DNA of 64,000 nt from Reyranella sp965279465. Lineage in GTDB: Bacteria > Pseudomonadota > Alphaproteobacteria > Reyranellales > Reyranellaceae. Below are positions 27,713 through 38,764 of this stretch, in pieces. A model generated the notes under the pieces. That model had not been told where the DNA came from. It saw only the letters and a program-made list of their open reading frames with translations, and did no database searches. Position numbers and translations under genes: made by a program. Where the stretch lies: positions 1,364,001 to 1,428,000 of the forward strand of contig NZ_OZ257242.1 in the NCBI RefSeq assembly GCF_965279465.1, in the 5' to 3' direction. Position 1 is the first letter of the stretch. Every line of letters starts with the position of its first letter.

Positions 27713-27802
27713 GGAATCCTCCCGAAAGCCTTATTGGCGCGAATTGCACAGAGTCTTAGCGCGCGCCGCCCGCCCCCCGCAATTCGACTTTGGCCGCACT
27801 CG

Positions 27803-28474
27803 CTACTCGCTGAACCACTTGGTGAAATCCCCGATCGGCGCTCGCTCGGTGATCAGGTTGTTGGGCACTTCGTCCGGATCGGCCTGGCCCAATGCCAGGC
27901 CGCAGATCACGATCTGGTCGTCGGGAATCCCCAGTTCGCGGCGCACGACGTGCTGATAGCGGCTGAAGGCTGCCTGCGGGCAGGTATGCAGGCCCTTCTC
28001 GCGGGCGAGCAGCATGAGCTGGTCGAGGAAGATGCCGCAGTCGATCCATTGGCCACCGCCCATGCGGCGCTCGACGCACAGGATCATGCCGACCGGGGCG
28101 TCGAAGAAGTCGAAGTTCTTGCGGAACTGCTTCTGCATGCCGGCCGTGTCGCCGCGTGGCACCTCGAGCAGCGTATAGAGCTGCTTGCCGACCAGCTTGC
28201 GCCGCGCGTCGTAGACCGGCGTGAACTCCTTGGGATAGACGTCGTACTCGCCGCCCGGCCCGTGATCGTTGTCGTCCATCGCCTTGAGGATCGCCGCCGA
28301 CAGCCGCTTCCGCGCCGCGCCCATGGTGACGTAGAGATGCCAAGGCTGCAGGTTGCCGTTCGACGCCGCACGCGTGGCATTGGCAATGATCCATTCGATG
28401 TCCGCTTGGGCCACCGGATCCGGCTTGAAGACCCGCATCGAACGGCGGCTGTTGATCGCTTCGGACACTTTCAT
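27803..28474 (-). CDS. Nitroreductase family flavoprotein
   Basis: This 223-residue FMN-dependent nitroreductase-fold protein starts MKVSEAINSRRSMRVFKPDP, the standard FMN phosphate-binding start (SRRSxRxF). It then has ATRAASNGNLQPWHLYV and GLALGQADPDEVPN near the end. Substrates range from quinones to nitroaromatics. The start at 28474 removes a non-conserved 59-residue upstream extension of the open frame. It lies 90 bp before the Acs start on the same strand. Confidence 0.88.
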   Translation of the reverse strand: MKVSEAINSRRSMRVFKPDPVAQADIEWIIANATRAASNGNLQPWHLYVTMGAARKRLSAAILKAMDDNDHGPGGEYDVYPKEFTPVYDARRKLVGKQLYTLLEVPRGDTAGMQKQFRKNFDFFDAPVGMILCVERRMGGGQWIDCGIFLDQLMLLAREKGLHTCPQAAFSRYQHVVRRELGIPDDQIVICGLALGQADPDEVPNNLITERAPIGDFTKWFSE

Positions 28475-28522
28475 CAAACGCTCGTCCTTTGATTCATTTT
28501 CGCGCCGCACGGTATCAGCTTT

Positions 28523-28553
28523 CCTCCCCTTGGCGGAACCCGCCAAGGGGAGG
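28523..28553. repeat. 14-bp perfect hairpin upstream of the nitroreductase
   Basis: CCTCCCCTTGGCGG-AAC-CCGCCAAGGGGAGG is a perfect 14-bp stem with a three-base loop, 49 bp upstream of the nitroreductase start. The CCTCCCC...GGGGAGG ends resemble the liv-operon hairpins. Confidence 0.75.
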
Positions 28554-28625
28554 CGCCTCGAAGGAGTGGAAGGGCCATGGGCCGCATGACGAGACTCATG
28601 AAGAATTATGGTGAGGAATGACCCA

Positions 28626-28646
28626 AATATCCTGATCCAGGATATT
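28626..28646. repeat. 9-bp AT-rich palindrome at the edge of the 290-bp repeat
   Basis: AATATCCTG-ATC-CAGGATATT is a perfect inverted repeat that ends at the base immediately before the 290-bp repeat starts. It is absent from the other copy's flank. Confidence 0.65.
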
Positions 28647-28936
28647 GTCATCCTGAGAGCTTGTGAAAAAATCGACGTCGCGACTCAATGACGATCTCGC
28701 TTCCCACTTGCCTCACCCTGAGGAGCGCAGCGCAGCGGAGCGTCTCGAAGGGTGGCAACGCGCACGACCTTGCTGAACTCCCGTGTTTCCAGCACCGTTG
28801 CCACGTCCTTCGAGTGGCCATCCTTCGAGACGCTCCGCTGCGCTACGCTCCTCAGGATGAGGCGGGAGGGTTGCCAGACCGGTCATTTCACCGCTGGCCA
28901 ATAAATTCACAAACGCTGAGCGCAGCGAAGGATCTC
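28647..28936. repeat. 290-bp dispersed repeat, copy 1
   Basis: The segment from GTCATCCTGAGAGC to GCGAAGGATCTC is repeated at 52914-53203 with the same length and only about eight differences by eye. It contains no credible gene. A pair of 40-bp inverted arms (28717-28756 and 28817-28856, two mismatches) around a 60-bp spacer would fold into a long hairpin. The arms contain the motif TGAGGAGCG...GAGCGTCTCGAAGG, common in intergenic repeats of Bradyrhizobium-like genomes. A further 21-bp inverted pair (28916-28936 with 28973-28993) extends past the repeat. It fills most of the gene-free stretch 28475-29051. Confidence 0.85.
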
Positions 28937-29051
28937 TCGCTGGCGACAACGGTCCGCTCCTGGTCATTCTGCGAGTTCCTTCGCTACGCTCAGGACGACA
29001 GATCTGAGGCCAACCTCAAAAGCCAAGCGACATCCTGAAAAGGAACACGAC

Positions 29052-29252
29052 GTGAGAGCTTCGACGACTTATCCGTTACGGCTGCTGCCCGCGAGCATCC
29101 GGGCCGAAGTGGCGAAGCTCGCCAAGCGCGAGGGCATCAGCGTCAACCAGTTCATAACCTTGGCGGTTGCCCAGAAGGTTTCGGCATTGAATGCCGCGAC
29201 GTGGTTCGCCGAGCGTCGCTCGCGCGCGGATATGAAGGCGTTGACCGGCTGA
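29052..29252 (+). CDS. HicB-like ribbon-helix-helix protein (orphan antitoxin type)
   Basis: The 66 residues run TYPLRLLPASIRAEVAKLAKREGISVNQFITLAVAQKVSAL, a ribbon-helix-helix DNA-binding fold (beta strand, then two helices with SVNQF at the turn). A C-terminal AERRSRADMKALTG tail follows, as in HicB-family antitoxins without the HicB RNase-H-like part. The GTG start at 29052 has AAAAGGAA upstream. No toxin gene is adjacent, since the neighbours are an intergenic repeat and a hydrolase, so it is either an orphan antitoxin or a small autonomous regulator. Confidence 0.75.
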   Translation: MRASTTYPLRLLPASIRAEVAKLAKREGISVNQFITLAVAQKVSALNAATWFAERRSRADMKALTG

Positions 29253-29311
29253 TGCGACGCAAGGGCGGCGAGCCGCCGCACGATGACGACCGGATCTGAT
29301 CCAGGAGGAGG

Positions 29312-30433
29312 TCAGCCGCGGTTCAGGTGCCGGCGCAGGAAGTCGAACATCCGGCGGCGGGCGTCGGCGTTCTGCTGCTCGGTAAAATAGTGGGTGGCGC
29401 CGGGCACGATGAAGGTCTCGACGTCCTTGCCGTGGCTTTGCAGGGCCTCGGCCATAGCGAGGGTTTGCTGCACGGAAACATTCTCGTCATGGTCGCCATG
29501 GATCAGCAGCACTGGCGCATCGATCTGCGCGACGCGCAGGATCGGCGACCGCACCGGCAGGCCCTCGGGCCCGCACAGATCGTCGAGATAGTCGCGCACG
29601 AAGGGATTGCCGTCGCGCCATCGTGCGAGATCGGTCGGCGCAAAGTAGGAGGCGACGGCGCGGATCGGCGGGTGGTGCGCGGCGGCGAGCAGCGCGACCT
29701 GGCCGCCCATCGAGGCGCCGACCAGCCCGATCCGCTCGCGGTCGACCAGCGGCCGGTTGGCCAGCCAGTCGATCGCTGCAAGGACATCGAGCGGCTGGCG
29801 GAGTCCCTGATCGTTCTCGCCTTCCGAGCCCAGCCAGCCACGGAGCGACAGCGCAAGCACGGCGTAGCCGTTTGCCGCGGTGAGCCGCGCCAGTGCGGCG
29901 AGCTGAAAGGCGTGGCCGGCAAAGCCATGCAACAGGATCACGGCCGGATAGGGCGGCTTGCCGGCCTGGGGCTTGAAGAGGTAGCCACCGAGCGTGACGC
30001 CGTGTCCCGCCACCTTGACCAGCTCGGCATCGGGCAGGTCGGGCAGATCCTCCCAACGATGCGCCACCTCGATCGGCACGCCGTCGGGATCGCGGAAGGC
30101 GACCGAATAGTAGCCCGGCGCGAAATAGTCGAGTTCCTTGGGCGCCTGCAGCATTTCGGCCCCCGCCTCGCGCATAACAGCATGGACCTGGTCGACCTGG
30201 CCGCGGCTCTCGGCCGAGACTGCGAGCCAAAGCGCGCCCGGCCCGTAGGAGATGCCGTCCTTGGCCTGGCGCATCACGAAGTGATCGTAGCCGCGCGACC
30301 AAAGCACCCGGTCCGGGCTCGCCCAGACGCGGTGGAATCCCAACATGGGCAGCCACAAACGATGGAAAGCGATCGAGCGGCCGAGGTCGCTCACTTCGAC
30401 CGCGGCGCCAGCGAAGGACGCCCGTGGCTTCAC
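29312..30433 (-). CDS. Fusion protein: N-terminal VOC domain plus C-terminal alpha/beta hydrolase
   Basis: Residues about 1-130 are a VOC domain (FAGAAVEVSDLGRSIAFHRLWLPMLGF, FRDPDGVPIEVAH). Residues about 150-373 are an alpha/beta hydrolase of the dienelactone/prolyl-oligopeptidase type: HGFAGH oxyanion region, nucleophile elbow LVGASMGGQVALLAA, acid HGDHDENVSVQQT, and His in PGATHYFTEQ. VOC dioxygenases and hydrolases catalyse consecutive steps in ring cleavage, so a bifunctional enzyme is possible, although the VOC half lacks an obvious complete metal triad. The GTG start at 30433 is preferred; the open frame upstream is low-complexity and runs through hairpins (30450-30493). Confidence 0.75.
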   Translation of the reverse strand: MKPRASFAGAAVEVSDLGRSIAFHRLWLPMLGFHRVWASPDRVLWSRGYDHFVMRQAKDGISYGPGALWLAVSAESRGQVDQVHAVMREAGAEMLQAPKELDYFAPGYYSVAFRDPDGVPIEVAHRWEDLPDLPDAELVKVAGHGVTLGGYLFKPQAGKPPYPAVILLHGFAGHAFQLAALARLTAANGYAVLALSLRGWLGSEGENDQGLRQPLDVLAAIDWLANRPLVDRERIGLVGASMGGQVALLAAAHHPPIRAVASYFAPTDLARWRDGNPFVRDYLDDLCGPEGLPVRSPILRVAQIDAPVLLIHGDHDENVSVQQTLAMAEALQSHGKDVETFIVPGATHYFTEQQNADARRRMFDFLRRHLNRG

Positions 30434-30449
30434 CTCGAAATCTCTGCCT

Positions 30450-30493
30450 CTCCCCCAAGACGGGGGAGGTAAGGATCGGATACAGCGATCCTT
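30450..30493. repeat. Two short hairpins between DinB and VOC-hydrolase genes
   Basis: CTCCCCC-AAGAC-GGGGGAG (30450-30468) and AAGGATCG-GATACAG-CGATCCTT (30471-30493) follow one another in the 70-bp gap. The first belongs to the CCTC-type palindromes seen elsewhere in the window. Confidence 0.65.
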
Positions 30494-30503
30494 GCTGATT
30501 TCA

Positions 30504-31067
30504 TCAGCGCAGGGGGAGGCCCAGCGCGCGAAGTTCCTCGCGTCGCAAACCTTCCTCGCCGGCGAGGAAGAATTCGTCGAGCTGCGGCGGCTTGACGTGT
30601 GTGCTCGACAGCATCGCATGCGCCTGGCCGCGATGATGGATCTGGTGCTGGAAGAGGTGGGCCAGCACGAAGTCGGTGCGGGTCGGCGGCGGCTTGCGGT
30701 TGGGCCGCGGCAGGACGCAGTCGCGCGCCAGGCTTTCGTCGGTCTGGCGCTCGCACAACTCGATCAGCCGGCGGTCGCTCGCGACCTGCGCCTCGCGCAT
30801 CGAGCGGGCATCGGCGAAATCGGGATCAGGCTCGCTGTAGCGGCGGAGCGCGTCGAGCCCCGCCACGGCATCGATATAGTACTGGTCGACCCACAGGATG
30901 TGATTGAAGGTCGCGCGCAGCGACGGGAAGAAACCGACCCGCGGGGCGGCGAACTCCTCCGGCGTCAGCGCCTCGCAGGCGCTGAGCAGGCGGTGGTTCG
31001 ACCAGGCGTTGTTGCGCGCCATGGCGACCATGTGGCCTGCGAGCGCGGACGTCATGCCAGGGCGCAC
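30504..31067 (-). CDS. DinB family protein (four-helix, metal-binding)
   Basis: This 187-residue four-helix protein has the three metal-type His positions of the DinB superfamily: FNHILWVDQYY near residue 55, and HLFQHQIHHRGQAHAML near 137-153. Members include bacillithiol and mycothiol transferases and many stress proteins of unknown activity. The start is ATG 31067 or 31055 (MTSALAGHM). It lies 63 bp after the aconitase stop on the same strand. Confidence 0.85.
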   Translation of the reverse strand: MRPGMTSALAGHMVAMARNNAWSNHRLLSACEALTPEEFAAPRVGFFPSLRATFNHILWVDQYYIDAVAGLDALRRYSEPDPDFADARSMREAQVASDRRLIELCERQTDESLARDCVLPRPNRKPPPTRTDFVLAHLFQHQIHHRGQAHAMLSSTHVKPPQLDEFFLAGEEGLRREELRALGLPLR

Positions 31068-31130
31068 GCGGCTGCCGAGGCACTCAGACGAAGAGCACCA
31101 CCGGCATGGCGCGCTTGCGGCGCGGCCAAA

Positions 31131-33818
<2,688 letters not shown>

Positions 33819-33929
33819 CGGGCTTACTCCTGGAGGGCTGTCTGGCGAAGTGGTGGGCAAAATAGGGGGCGGCGCGGGGTCAGGCAATCGGCGGATGCAG
33901 AGCGTTGACCGCTGTGCCAGATTGCACCG

Positions 33930-34922
33930 ATGCAACGCCCATGGCTTGGACTATTCGGTGCATTTGCCGCCCTGCTGACGGTTTGCGGTACGGCACGGGC
34001 GCAGTTCCAGGGCGGCGGCGCGGACTGGGACCCTACGGCGCGCGAATTGCGCGGCGCCGGCAGCCTGCCGTCGGCGCCGCGCAATACCTCGGTCGAGGAG
34101 CTGAGCAAGATCCTGTCGGCCTCGCAGCTGTCGCCGGCCAACCGCACCTTCTACCTCAGCCTGCGCGCCTTCGTGTTCAGCCGGATGGGCCGCGAGGCGG
34201 ACAGCCAGAAGGACGTGGCCGAGATGGGCCGGATCAACCCGCAGGGCTGGCCGGTGATGATGTGGATGACCATGCCGGCGCTGGCCGGCGGCGGCGACCG
34301 AGGGGCGGCGCTGCGCTCGCTGGCCTACGGGCTGGAGCGCAAGCCCAACGACCCCTGGCTGCTGATCGCCCAGGCCCAGGTCCAGATGCAGATCGCCGAC
34401 TTCGCCAACGCGCTCGCGACGCTCGATGGGGCGGTCGCCGCCGCCACCAGCGCGGTCGAGCGACGCCCTGCCTTCTATTTCCGCGGCCATGCCAACCTCG
34501 ACCTCGGCAACTTCGCGCAGGCTGCCCGGGACTTCGATGCCGCGCTCGAGGGCCAGACGGCGCTCAAGAACCGCCTCGGCGTCGTGCTGTGGCGCTACGC
34601 CGCCCAGGTGCGCGGCCGGCAGGACGCACGGGGGGTGCTGATCCGCGACATCGGCAACGAGAATCTCTACGAATGGCCCGGCCCGATCGCCAAGTTCCTG
34701 ATGGGCCGCCTGCCCGCGGGCGAGCTCGAGGTCGCCGCTGAATCCGACGACGCCGCCAAGAAGAGCAACGGAAAGTGCTTGGCCGCCTACTTTATCGGCA
34801 TGGACGCCGTGCGCCGCGGCGACAAGCAGCGGGCACGCGAGCAGCTCCAGCTCGCCCAGGCGCGCTGCCCGACGACATCGGAGGTCAACTGGGCGGCGTC
34901 GAGCGAGCTGAAGCGGTTGTAA
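33930..34922 (+). CDS. Secreted TPR-like protein of unknown function
   Basis: The 330-residue protein has a signal peptide (LGLFGAFAALLTVCGTARAQ, cleavage near 25). Helical repeats follow: DPWLLIAQAQVQMQIADFANALATLDGAV, AFYFRGHANLDLGNFAQAARDFDAALE and AAYFIGMDAVRRGDKQRAREQLQLAQ, the consensus-like W/L/G/Y/A spacing of tetratricopeptide units. It is probably a periplasmic scaffold. It is divergent from acnA with a 111-bp gap. The 123 bp that follow it hold nothing recognisable. Confidence 0.8.
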   Translation: MQRPWLGLFGAFAALLTVCGTARAQFQGGGADWDPTARELRGAGSLPSAPRNTSVEELSKILSASQLSPANRTFYLSLRAFVFSRMGREADSQKDVAEMGRINPQGWPVMMWMTMPALAGGGDRGAALRSLAYGLERKPNDPWLLIAQAQVQMQIADFANALATLDGAVAAATSAVERRPAFYFRGHANLDLGNFAQAARDFDAALEGQTALKNRLGVVLWRYAAQVRGRQDARGVLIRDIGNENLYEWPGPIAKFLMGRLPAGELEVAAESDDAAKKSNGKCLAAYFIGMDAVRRGDKQRAREQLQLAQARCPTTSEVNWAASSELKRL

Positions 34923-35045
34923 CGAATCTGAGGGACGCTGGGGTCTCACCTGGCGAGGATGCGACAAGTCCGCTGCGACCTCAAATATCCAGTAGCTCTG
35001 GCTTGGATAGGTTCGGCGTCTGCCGGCCCGCAACTGGTCGATCAA

Positions 35046-36002
35046 TCAATCGACGACCAATATGGACTTGCCGTCGACCGCCTGCAGGACGAGGCTGCGG
35101 GCGGCCTCCGCAATCTCGACCCACGAACGCGTTCGATCGATTGGCGTGCGCAGCTTTCCTTCTGCGACAAGCAGTGCCAGGCGGGTCAACGGCTGTGCTC
35201 GACCAGCAGGTTCGGCCCCGAGATATAGCCCGCGCAGCGTGGTGTTTCCCTTCAGGTAGAATCGTCGGACATCGAAGGTCGTCGGCTCGTTCGACGAATT
35301 GCCGAAGTTGATGCAGGTGCCGCCGGGCGCCAGTGAGTCGAGGGCGCTGGCAAGCATCGGACCGCCGACAGAGTCGAGAATGAGATCGTAGGAACCATGG
35401 CGAGAGGCGGCCGACACATCGGCAAAGATTGTCGCGCCTTCGACTCCGTCGCCCTGGATCAACCTCGCGAGAGTCGGTCGCCGGCTGACCAGAAAGACGT
35501 TCGCGCCGCCCAGATGGGCGAGTTGGGCGGCGTAGCGCCCGACGCCGCCCGAGGCGCCGGTGATCAGGACGCGCCGGCCGAGCGCCGAACCATAGGACTC
35601 CAGCGCGTGCAGGGCCGTCAGCGCGGCGACCGGAAGAGCGGCCGCCTGTTCGAAGGTCACGCCGGGCGGAATGACCGCCAGCTCCGGTCCCGGCACGCAA
35701 ATATGCTCGGCCCAGGCACCGAGCGGAATTGAGCCGAAGACGGGAGTGCCGGTCGCCGGAGACTTTCCGTCGTCCGAGATGCGCTCGACGATGCCGGCGA
35801 AATCCCAGCCCGGGGTATAGACGCAGTCGGCTGCGAACGCCGTGCGCGTTTCTCCGGCGTTGAGCGAGAATGCCTGCACCCGAACCAGCGCTTCCTGCGG
35901 AAGTGGAGTGGGACGGGCGACCTCGGCGATCTTCAGCGGGTCCGCCGCGCCGGGGGCGGTGACGACGGCGCGCATCACGCGGTCGCTGGCTTGCCTCATC
36001 AT
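35046..36002 (-). CDS. Zinc-binding-type MDR oxidoreductase (quinone oxidoreductase-like)
   Basis: This 318-residue medium-chain dehydrogenase/reductase without structural zinc starts MRAVVTAPGAADPLKIAEVARPTP. It has the nucleotide motif VLITGASGGVGRYAAQLAHLGG near residues 145-166 and the substrate-domain segment GWDFAGIVERISDDG. The family reduces quinones or enones with NADPH. The start at 36002 follows GAGGGAAG; an internal ATG at 35975 fits the domain start equally well. It lies downstream of and in the same direction as the LysR gene, so it might belong to the aromatic cassette. Confidence 0.87.
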   Translation of the reverse strand: MMRQASDRVMRAVVTAPGAADPLKIAEVARPTPLPQEALVRVQAFSLNAGETRTAFAADCVYTPGWDFAGIVERISDDGKSPATGTPVFGSIPLGAWAEHICVPGPELAVIPPGVTFEQAAALPVAALTALHALESYGSALGRRVLITGASGGVGRYAAQLAHLGGANVFLVSRRPTLARLIQGDGVEGATIFADVSAASRHGSYDLILDSVGGPMLASALDSLAPGGTCINFGNSSNEPTTFDVRRFYLKGNTTLRGLYLGAEPAGRAQPLTRLALLVAEGKLRTPIDRTRSWVEIAEAARSLVLQAVDGKSILVVD

Positions 36003-36082
36003 CTTCCCTCATCCGACGGTTCTTCGGGGAAAATGCGCGGCAAAGGGCGGCGCTTTCCAATGCTTTTGCGCGAAGCTTGCGA

Positions 36083-37057
36083 TCACATTTGGATATTCGC
36101 CCTGGTCCGATCCCTGGCAAGCGCCCGCGCCGCGTCGTCGCCGATGAGCTTGATGCCGTCGAGCTTGCCCATGTCGCGCACGACGTGGCGCACCGCACCG
36201 GCGAACTCGATCCCGATCCGCCCGATCGGCCGATCGCGCGAGCGGGCGAGCGCGCGAACCTGCGTGAAACCTTTGATCGGGACGGCCCAGAACCGCTTCT
36301 CGGCGAGCTCTCGGCTCAGCGTCCAGTGCGGAACGATTCCACGACCGAGGCCGGCTGCGACCATCTGCTTCATGCAGGTCATGCCGACCACCTCTAGGCG
36401 CACCTGCAGGCGCGACACACGCTCACCGAGCAGCAGGCCGAGCTTGGGCATCCAGCCCGTGCCGACAGGTACGACCAGCGGTGTATCAAGCAGCATCCCG
36501 AGCCCGTCCTGCGCCGGGGTCGGCGGCCCCTCCCCTCCAACGGGTCCGAAGACGCACATCTGCTCGATGAAGAGCGGCTCGAAATGCAGCGAGCCATAAG
36601 CTTCCTTGGGCGAGCTTATGGCGAGGTCGAGGTCTCCGCGGCTGAGCAGCGCGGAGGGATCCGGCTTGATCGTTTCGACGAGTTCGAGACGCACCTTCGG
36701 GAAGCTGTTCAGGAAGTGGACCGCGAGCGGCGTGAACAGCGCCTCTGCCACGCTCGGTGTCGTGCCGATGCGAACGACGCCCGTGGGCTCCTCGTTCTCG
36801 GCCTGGACGTCGAGGCGGATGCTGTCGACCTCGCGCAACAGGCGGCGCGCGCGATCGAGCAGGAGAAGCCCGGCGGTCGTCAGCTGAATGCCGCGCGAGG
36901 CGCGCTCGAAAAGCGGGCCACCGCATTCCTGCTCGAGATTCTGGACGTGCCGCGACAAGGCCGACTGCGCGATGTGCAGGACTTCCGATGCCGCGCTGAA
37001 ACCACCGCACTCGGCGATCGCCACGAAGTAGCGCAATTGGCGCAAATCCAAATTCAT
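36083..37057 (-). CDS. LysR family transcriptional regulator
   Basis: This 324-residue LysR regulator has the N-terminal winged helix MNLDLRQLRYFVAIAECGG...QSALSRHVQNLEQE followed by a periplasmic-binding-protein-like effector domain (GVVRIGTTPSVAEALFTPLA). It is divergent from the FAD monooxygenase operon with only 73 bp between starts, the classic position for a regulator of that operon, probably responding to its aromatic substrate or an intermediate. The ATG at 37057 directly abuts GGGAG; a TTG six bases further in has better spacing and might be the real start. Confidence 0.88.
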   Translation of the reverse strand: MNLDLRQLRYFVAIAECGGFSAASEVLHIAQSALSRHVQNLEQECGGPLFERASRGIQLTTAGLLLLDRARRLLREVDSIRLDVQAENEEPTGVVRIGTTPSVAEALFTPLAVHFLNSFPKVRLELVETIKPDPSALLSRGDLDLAISSPKEAYGSLHFEPLFIEQMCVFGPVGGEGPPTPAQDGLGMLLDTPLVVPVGTGWMPKLGLLLGERVSRLQVRLEVVGMTCMKQMVAAGLGRGIVPHWTLSRELAEKRFWAVPIKGFTQVRALARSRDRPIGRIGIEFAGAVRHVVRDMGKLDGIKLIGDDAARALARDRTRANIQM

Positions 37058-37086
37058 CTCCCAAAGAGATCGGGCGGCTCGCTTTA

Positions 37087-37102
37087 TTGTATTGGCCTGC
37101 AA
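37087..37102. promoter_or_regulatory. Candidate LysR-box-like inverted repeat
   Basis: TTG-TATTGGCCTG-CAA lies in the middle of the divergent 73-bp gap, flanked by CTTT/AAAG. It is loosely like the T-N11-A core of LysR sites, but the arms are short. Confidence 0.3.
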
Positions 37103-37130
37103 AGTCCGCGCCGGCCCATCCTATTCATGC

Positions 37131-38738
37131 ATGGTCGAAACAGAAAAGCGCACTTCGGTGCTCGTGGTCGGTGGCGGGCCGGTTGGCTTGGCAACCGCGG
37201 TCCTCCTTCATCGCTTCAGCATACCTGCCGTCGTCGTGGAGAAATCCAGCACGACGACGGATCACCCGAAGTCGCGCGGGTGCTTCTCCCGAACGATGGA
37301 GCTCTTCAGGCAATGGGGGGTCGAGGATGCGATTCGCCGTCGCGGCCTGCCGGTCGGCTCCGACATCTGGGTGTCTGCGAAGTCCCTGGTGGGGGAAGAG
37401 CTCGGACGGACCACGCCAGAACCGAATGTCGGGCATACGCCGAGCTGGAAGAGCATGGTCGCGCAGGACGCGGTCGAGGAAGAGCTGCTGGCCGCCCTCG
37501 GCAACTCGCCCCATGTCCGCGTCCTGTTCTCGACTGAGATGGTCGGCCTCGACGAGAACGCCGAGGGCGTCAGGGTCGTGACGCGATCGGTCGAAACGGG
37601 CGAGGAGACCGTCTGGCAGACCCGCTACCTGGTGGGGGCGGACGGGGCGGCGAGCGAGGTGCGTCAGGCGGTAGGCATCGCGATGGACGGCCCATCGTCG
37701 ATCGCGCTGATGTCCAACGACTACTGGCGCTGCGACCTCAGCCACATCCGGCGCCTGGCCGACGTCGCCGGCTGCCGGATCTATTCGGATACGCCGGGTG
37801 TCCCGGCTTCCACCATTCTCAATACAGATGGCCGCGACCGGTGGTTGACCGTCACCCAGATCGGCGACGGAACGGCCCGGGTCGATATCCCGTCCGACGA
37901 GGCCACCATTGGAATGATTCGCACCCAGGTTGGCATTCCTGACTTGCCCGTGCAGATGATCAATCGGTCGATCTGGCGCGTGAGCCGGCAGGTCGCGCGA
38001 TCTTTCCGCAAGGGATCGGTCTTCCTCGTCGGCGACGCCGCGCACCGCTTTCCGCCGACGGGCGGCTACGGCCTGAACTCGGGCGTGCAGGACGCGCACA
38101 ACCTCGTCTGGAAGCTGGCCTTCGCGCTCAAGGGACAGGCCGGCGACGCGCTGCTCGCAAGCTACGATGCGGAGCGCCGCCCGGTGGCGCACTCCAACGC
38201 CGACTTCAGTATGGGAAACCGCAAGCGCATGCAGACCATGGAGCGCGCCATGCGCTCCGGCGACGCCGACTGGCGGCGCTTCTGGATGTATGATTTCGAC
38301 AATCATCTGCACAGCATCGGCCAGCAGCTCGGCTTCCGGTACGAAACCGGCGCCGTGATCCCCGACGGCACAGCGGCGACGCCCGTGACCCCGCGGCACT
38401 ACACGCCCACCGATCGCCCCGGCTCGCGCTTTCCGCACTACTGGACGGATTCCGAGCGGACCCGCTCGACCCTCGACTGGTTCGATACCGAGCTCACGCT
38501 GGTGACGGGCCCGCTCGGGGGCCACTGGGTCGATGCCGCCCGCGCCTGCTCGGAGCGATCGGGCATGTCCGTCGTCCCGCGCGTGCTCGAAGGCCATCAC
38601 TTCTCCGATGCCCTGCAGATGGGTCTCAAGGGCGCGGTTCTGGTCCGGCCCGATGGGCACGTCGCGTGGCGCATTCCCTATGCCCCGAGCGATCCCGTCG
38701 CCGAGCTGTCCGGCGCCATGGCGGAACTGTTCGGATGA
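37131..38738 (+). CDS. FAD-dependent aromatic monooxygenase (PheA/TfdB/MhpA type)
   Basis: This 535-residue class A flavin monooxygenase has the FAD dinucleotide motif VLVVGGGPVGLATAVLL at residues 9-25, the DG motif LVGADGAASEVR, and the GD motif FLVGDAAHRFPPTGGYGLNSGVQDAHNLVWKL. A C-terminal thioredoxin-like domain follows (GAVLVRPDGHVAWR), as in phenol and hydroxyphenylpropionate hydroxylases. It probably hydroxylates a phenolic ring to a catechol. It is the first gene of a six-gene operon with a VOC protein, a hydrolase and an ABC importer. The ATG at 37131 is the most plausible start; 37092 would lengthen it into the regulatory region. Confidence 0.88.
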   Translation: MVETEKRTSVLVVGGGPVGLATAVLLHRFSIPAVVVEKSSTTTDHPKSRGCFSRTMELFRQWGVEDAIRRRGLPVGSDIWVSAKSLVGEELGRTTPEPNVGHTPSWKSMVAQDAVEEELLAALGNSPHVRVLFSTEMVGLDENAEGVRVVTRSVETGEETVWQTRYLVGADGAASEVRQAVGIAMDGPSSIALMSNDYWRCDLSHIRRLADVAGCRIYSDTPGVPASTILNTDGRDRWLTVTQIGDGTARVDIPSDEATIGMIRTQVGIPDLPVQMINRSIWRVSRQVARSFRKGSVFLVGDAAHRFPPTGGYGLNSGVQDAHNLVWKLAFALKGQAGDALLASYDAERRPVAHSNADFSMGNRKRMQTMERAMRSGDADWRRFWMYDFDNHLHSIGQQLGFRYETGAVIPDGTAATPVTPRHYTPTDRPGSRFPHYWTDSERTRSTLDWFDTELTLVTGPLGGHWVDAARACSERSGMSVVPRVLEGHHFSDALQMGLKGAVLVRPDGHVAWRIPYAPSDPVAELSGAMAELFG

Positions 38739-38764
38739 GCGCCGTTCGCGCGCCAGGAGGCGAC

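Noticed and set aside
28647..28936. The 290-bp repeat as an insertion sequence or a small gene (84-codon minus-strand frame)
   Set aside because: It contains no transposase; the open frames are products of the inverted arms and have no ribosome site or conserved domain.
36002..36083. Reading the quinone-oxidoreductase-like gene as a certain member of the LysR aromatic cassette
   Set aside because: It lies downstream of lysR with an 80-bp gap but is transcribed away from the catabolic genes; membership is only possible.
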